DNA of 64,000 nt from Bacillaceae bacterium (lineage in GTDB: Bacteria > Bacillota > Bacilli > Bacillales > Alkalibacillaceae). Every line of letters begins with the position of its first letter. The first letter of the stretch is position 1. The notes under the pieces are model-generated. The model saw only the letters and a program-made list of their open reading frames with translations, searched no databases and was not told the origin of the DNA. Location: positions 1 through 64,000 of the forward strand of contig JACDOD010000009.1 of the NCBI GenBank assembly GCA_017656265.1. The letters are read 5' to 3'. Positions 63,411 to 64,000 of this stretch are shown one piece after another. Made by a program: the position numbers and the translations under genes.

Positions 63411-64000
63411 ATGAAGAGAAAGTTACTGTTTGTGATGACGCTGGCATTTGTCATGATTTTAGGTGCCTGCGGTACAGGTGATGAAGGAGGAAATTCAGAA
63501 GGCGGAGACAATACTGGAGGAGGCGGTGAACAAGCCTTAGTCTTTGGTACTGGCGGTACTTCTGGAACCTACTATCCAATTGGCGGGGCGTTAAAGCCGA
63601 TCTTTGAAGAAAGTGAACACGTTTCAAATGTGACAGTTGAATCTACTGGTGCCTCTGTTGCAAACATCCAAAATATCGAAGATGGATTAAATCAGCTTGC
63701 CATCGTTATGAGTGACGTAGCATATGATGCAGTTAATGGTGTTGGAAAATTTGAAGGAAACCAGATTGATATCCAGGCAATCGGCGGGCTATACCAGAAT
63801 GTGGTACAGGTAATAGCACTGAAAGACAGCGGTATTCAGGATATTACAGATCTGAAAGGGAAACGTGTTGGAGTCGGTAAAGTTGGTTCTGGTGTAGAAC
63901 AGAGTGCGAAAAAAGTGCTGGAAGCCATGGGCATGACATATGATGACCTGGCTAAAGTTACCCATACGGGTTATGCGGACAGTGTTCAGGAAATGAAAAA
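63411..64000 (+). CDS. TAXI-family TRAP transporter solute-binding lipoprotein (partial, runs off window)
   Basis: Frame open from ATG 63411 (AAGGGGG upstream) to the window edge, 196 codons seen. A signal peptide with lipobox LGAC, an acidic/glycine linker, then FGTGGTSGTYYPIGGALKP and ISDLKGKRVGVGKVGSG-like (here TDLKGKRVGVGKVGSGVEQS) are typical of TAXI proteins. It binds carboxylates such as glutamate or 2-oxoglutarate-like acids. The 3' end and the membrane subunit are outside the window. Confidence 0.92.
   Translation, partial: MKRKLLFVMTLAFVMILGACGTGDEGGNSEGGDNTGGGGEQALVFGTGGTSGTYYPIGGALKPIFEESEHVSNVTVESTGASVANIQNIEDGLNQLAIVMSDVAYDAVNGVGKFEGNQIDIQAIGGLYQNVVQVIALKDSGIQDITDLKGKRVGVGKVGSGVEQSAKKVLEAMGMTYDDLAKVTHTGYADSVQEMK

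Overview
The window looks like chromosomal DNA of a spore-forming-type Bacillota, most likely a Bacillaceae species. Supporting this are strong AGGAGG-type ribosome sites, frequent TTG/GTG starts, CcpA-type cre boxes, U-tailed intrinsic terminators, and gene types typical of the group (DctB/DctS/DctR-like sensing, phenylalanine dehydrogenase, small-type homogentisate dioxygenase). No rRNA, tRNA, CRISPR array, transposase or phage gene was seen. The window ends inside a gene.

Layout. 0-0.4 kb is a 21-bp tandem array. 0.5-4 kb holds a DUF1835-like protein, an AraC/GyrI regulator and an ornithine cyclodeaminase-family enzyme. 4-12 kb is a dipeptide-use operon: M19 dipeptidase, a complete Dpp/Opp-type ABC importer, an XRE-cupin regulator and alanine dehydrogenase. 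12-18.6 kb pairs a CitA/DcuS-type two-component system with a tripartite tricarboxylate transporter (TctCBA), separated by a second 21-bp array. 18.6-24.2 kb carries housekeeping and unknown genes: an MscS channel, a large unknown protein with a nuclease-like motif and a glycine zipper, YbaN, a TRIC channel and IlvE. IlvE is preceded by a striking structured RNA.

25-50 kb is the heart of the window, an aromatic amino acid catabolic island. It contains paaABCD, an EthD protein, two enoyl-CoA hydratase/isomerases, an aldehyde dehydrogenase, hydroxyacyl-CoA dehydrogenase, thiolase, PaaX and PaaY. These are followed by a flavin oxidoreductase, an ABC importer of the TrpXYZ type, a FlK-like thioesterase and phenylalanine dehydrogenase. 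A full 2-oxoacid dehydrogenase complex (E1 alpha, E1 beta, E2, E3) comes next, then the homogentisate branch (HPPD, flavin reductase, FAH, HGD). Read together, phenylalanine would be deaminated to phenylpyruvate and oxidatively decarboxylated straight to phenylacetyl-CoA. That compound then enters the Paa ring-epoxidation route without phenylacetate-CoA ligase, while tyrosine goes through homogentisate. Several promoters in this island carry cre boxes and a shared TAAC(G/A)TTA element.

50-64 kb holds an EamA transporter flanked by GTGACAGG repeats, PanE, an unknown protein, NagA-NagB, an MFS exporter, a lipoprotein hydrolase and RidA. A dense repeat block follows: a third 21-bp array, three 119-bp GC-rich repeats and a mosaic repeat. 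The window closes with a DctP-type binding protein divergent from a DctSR-like two-component system, and the start of a TAXI-type TRAP binding protein.
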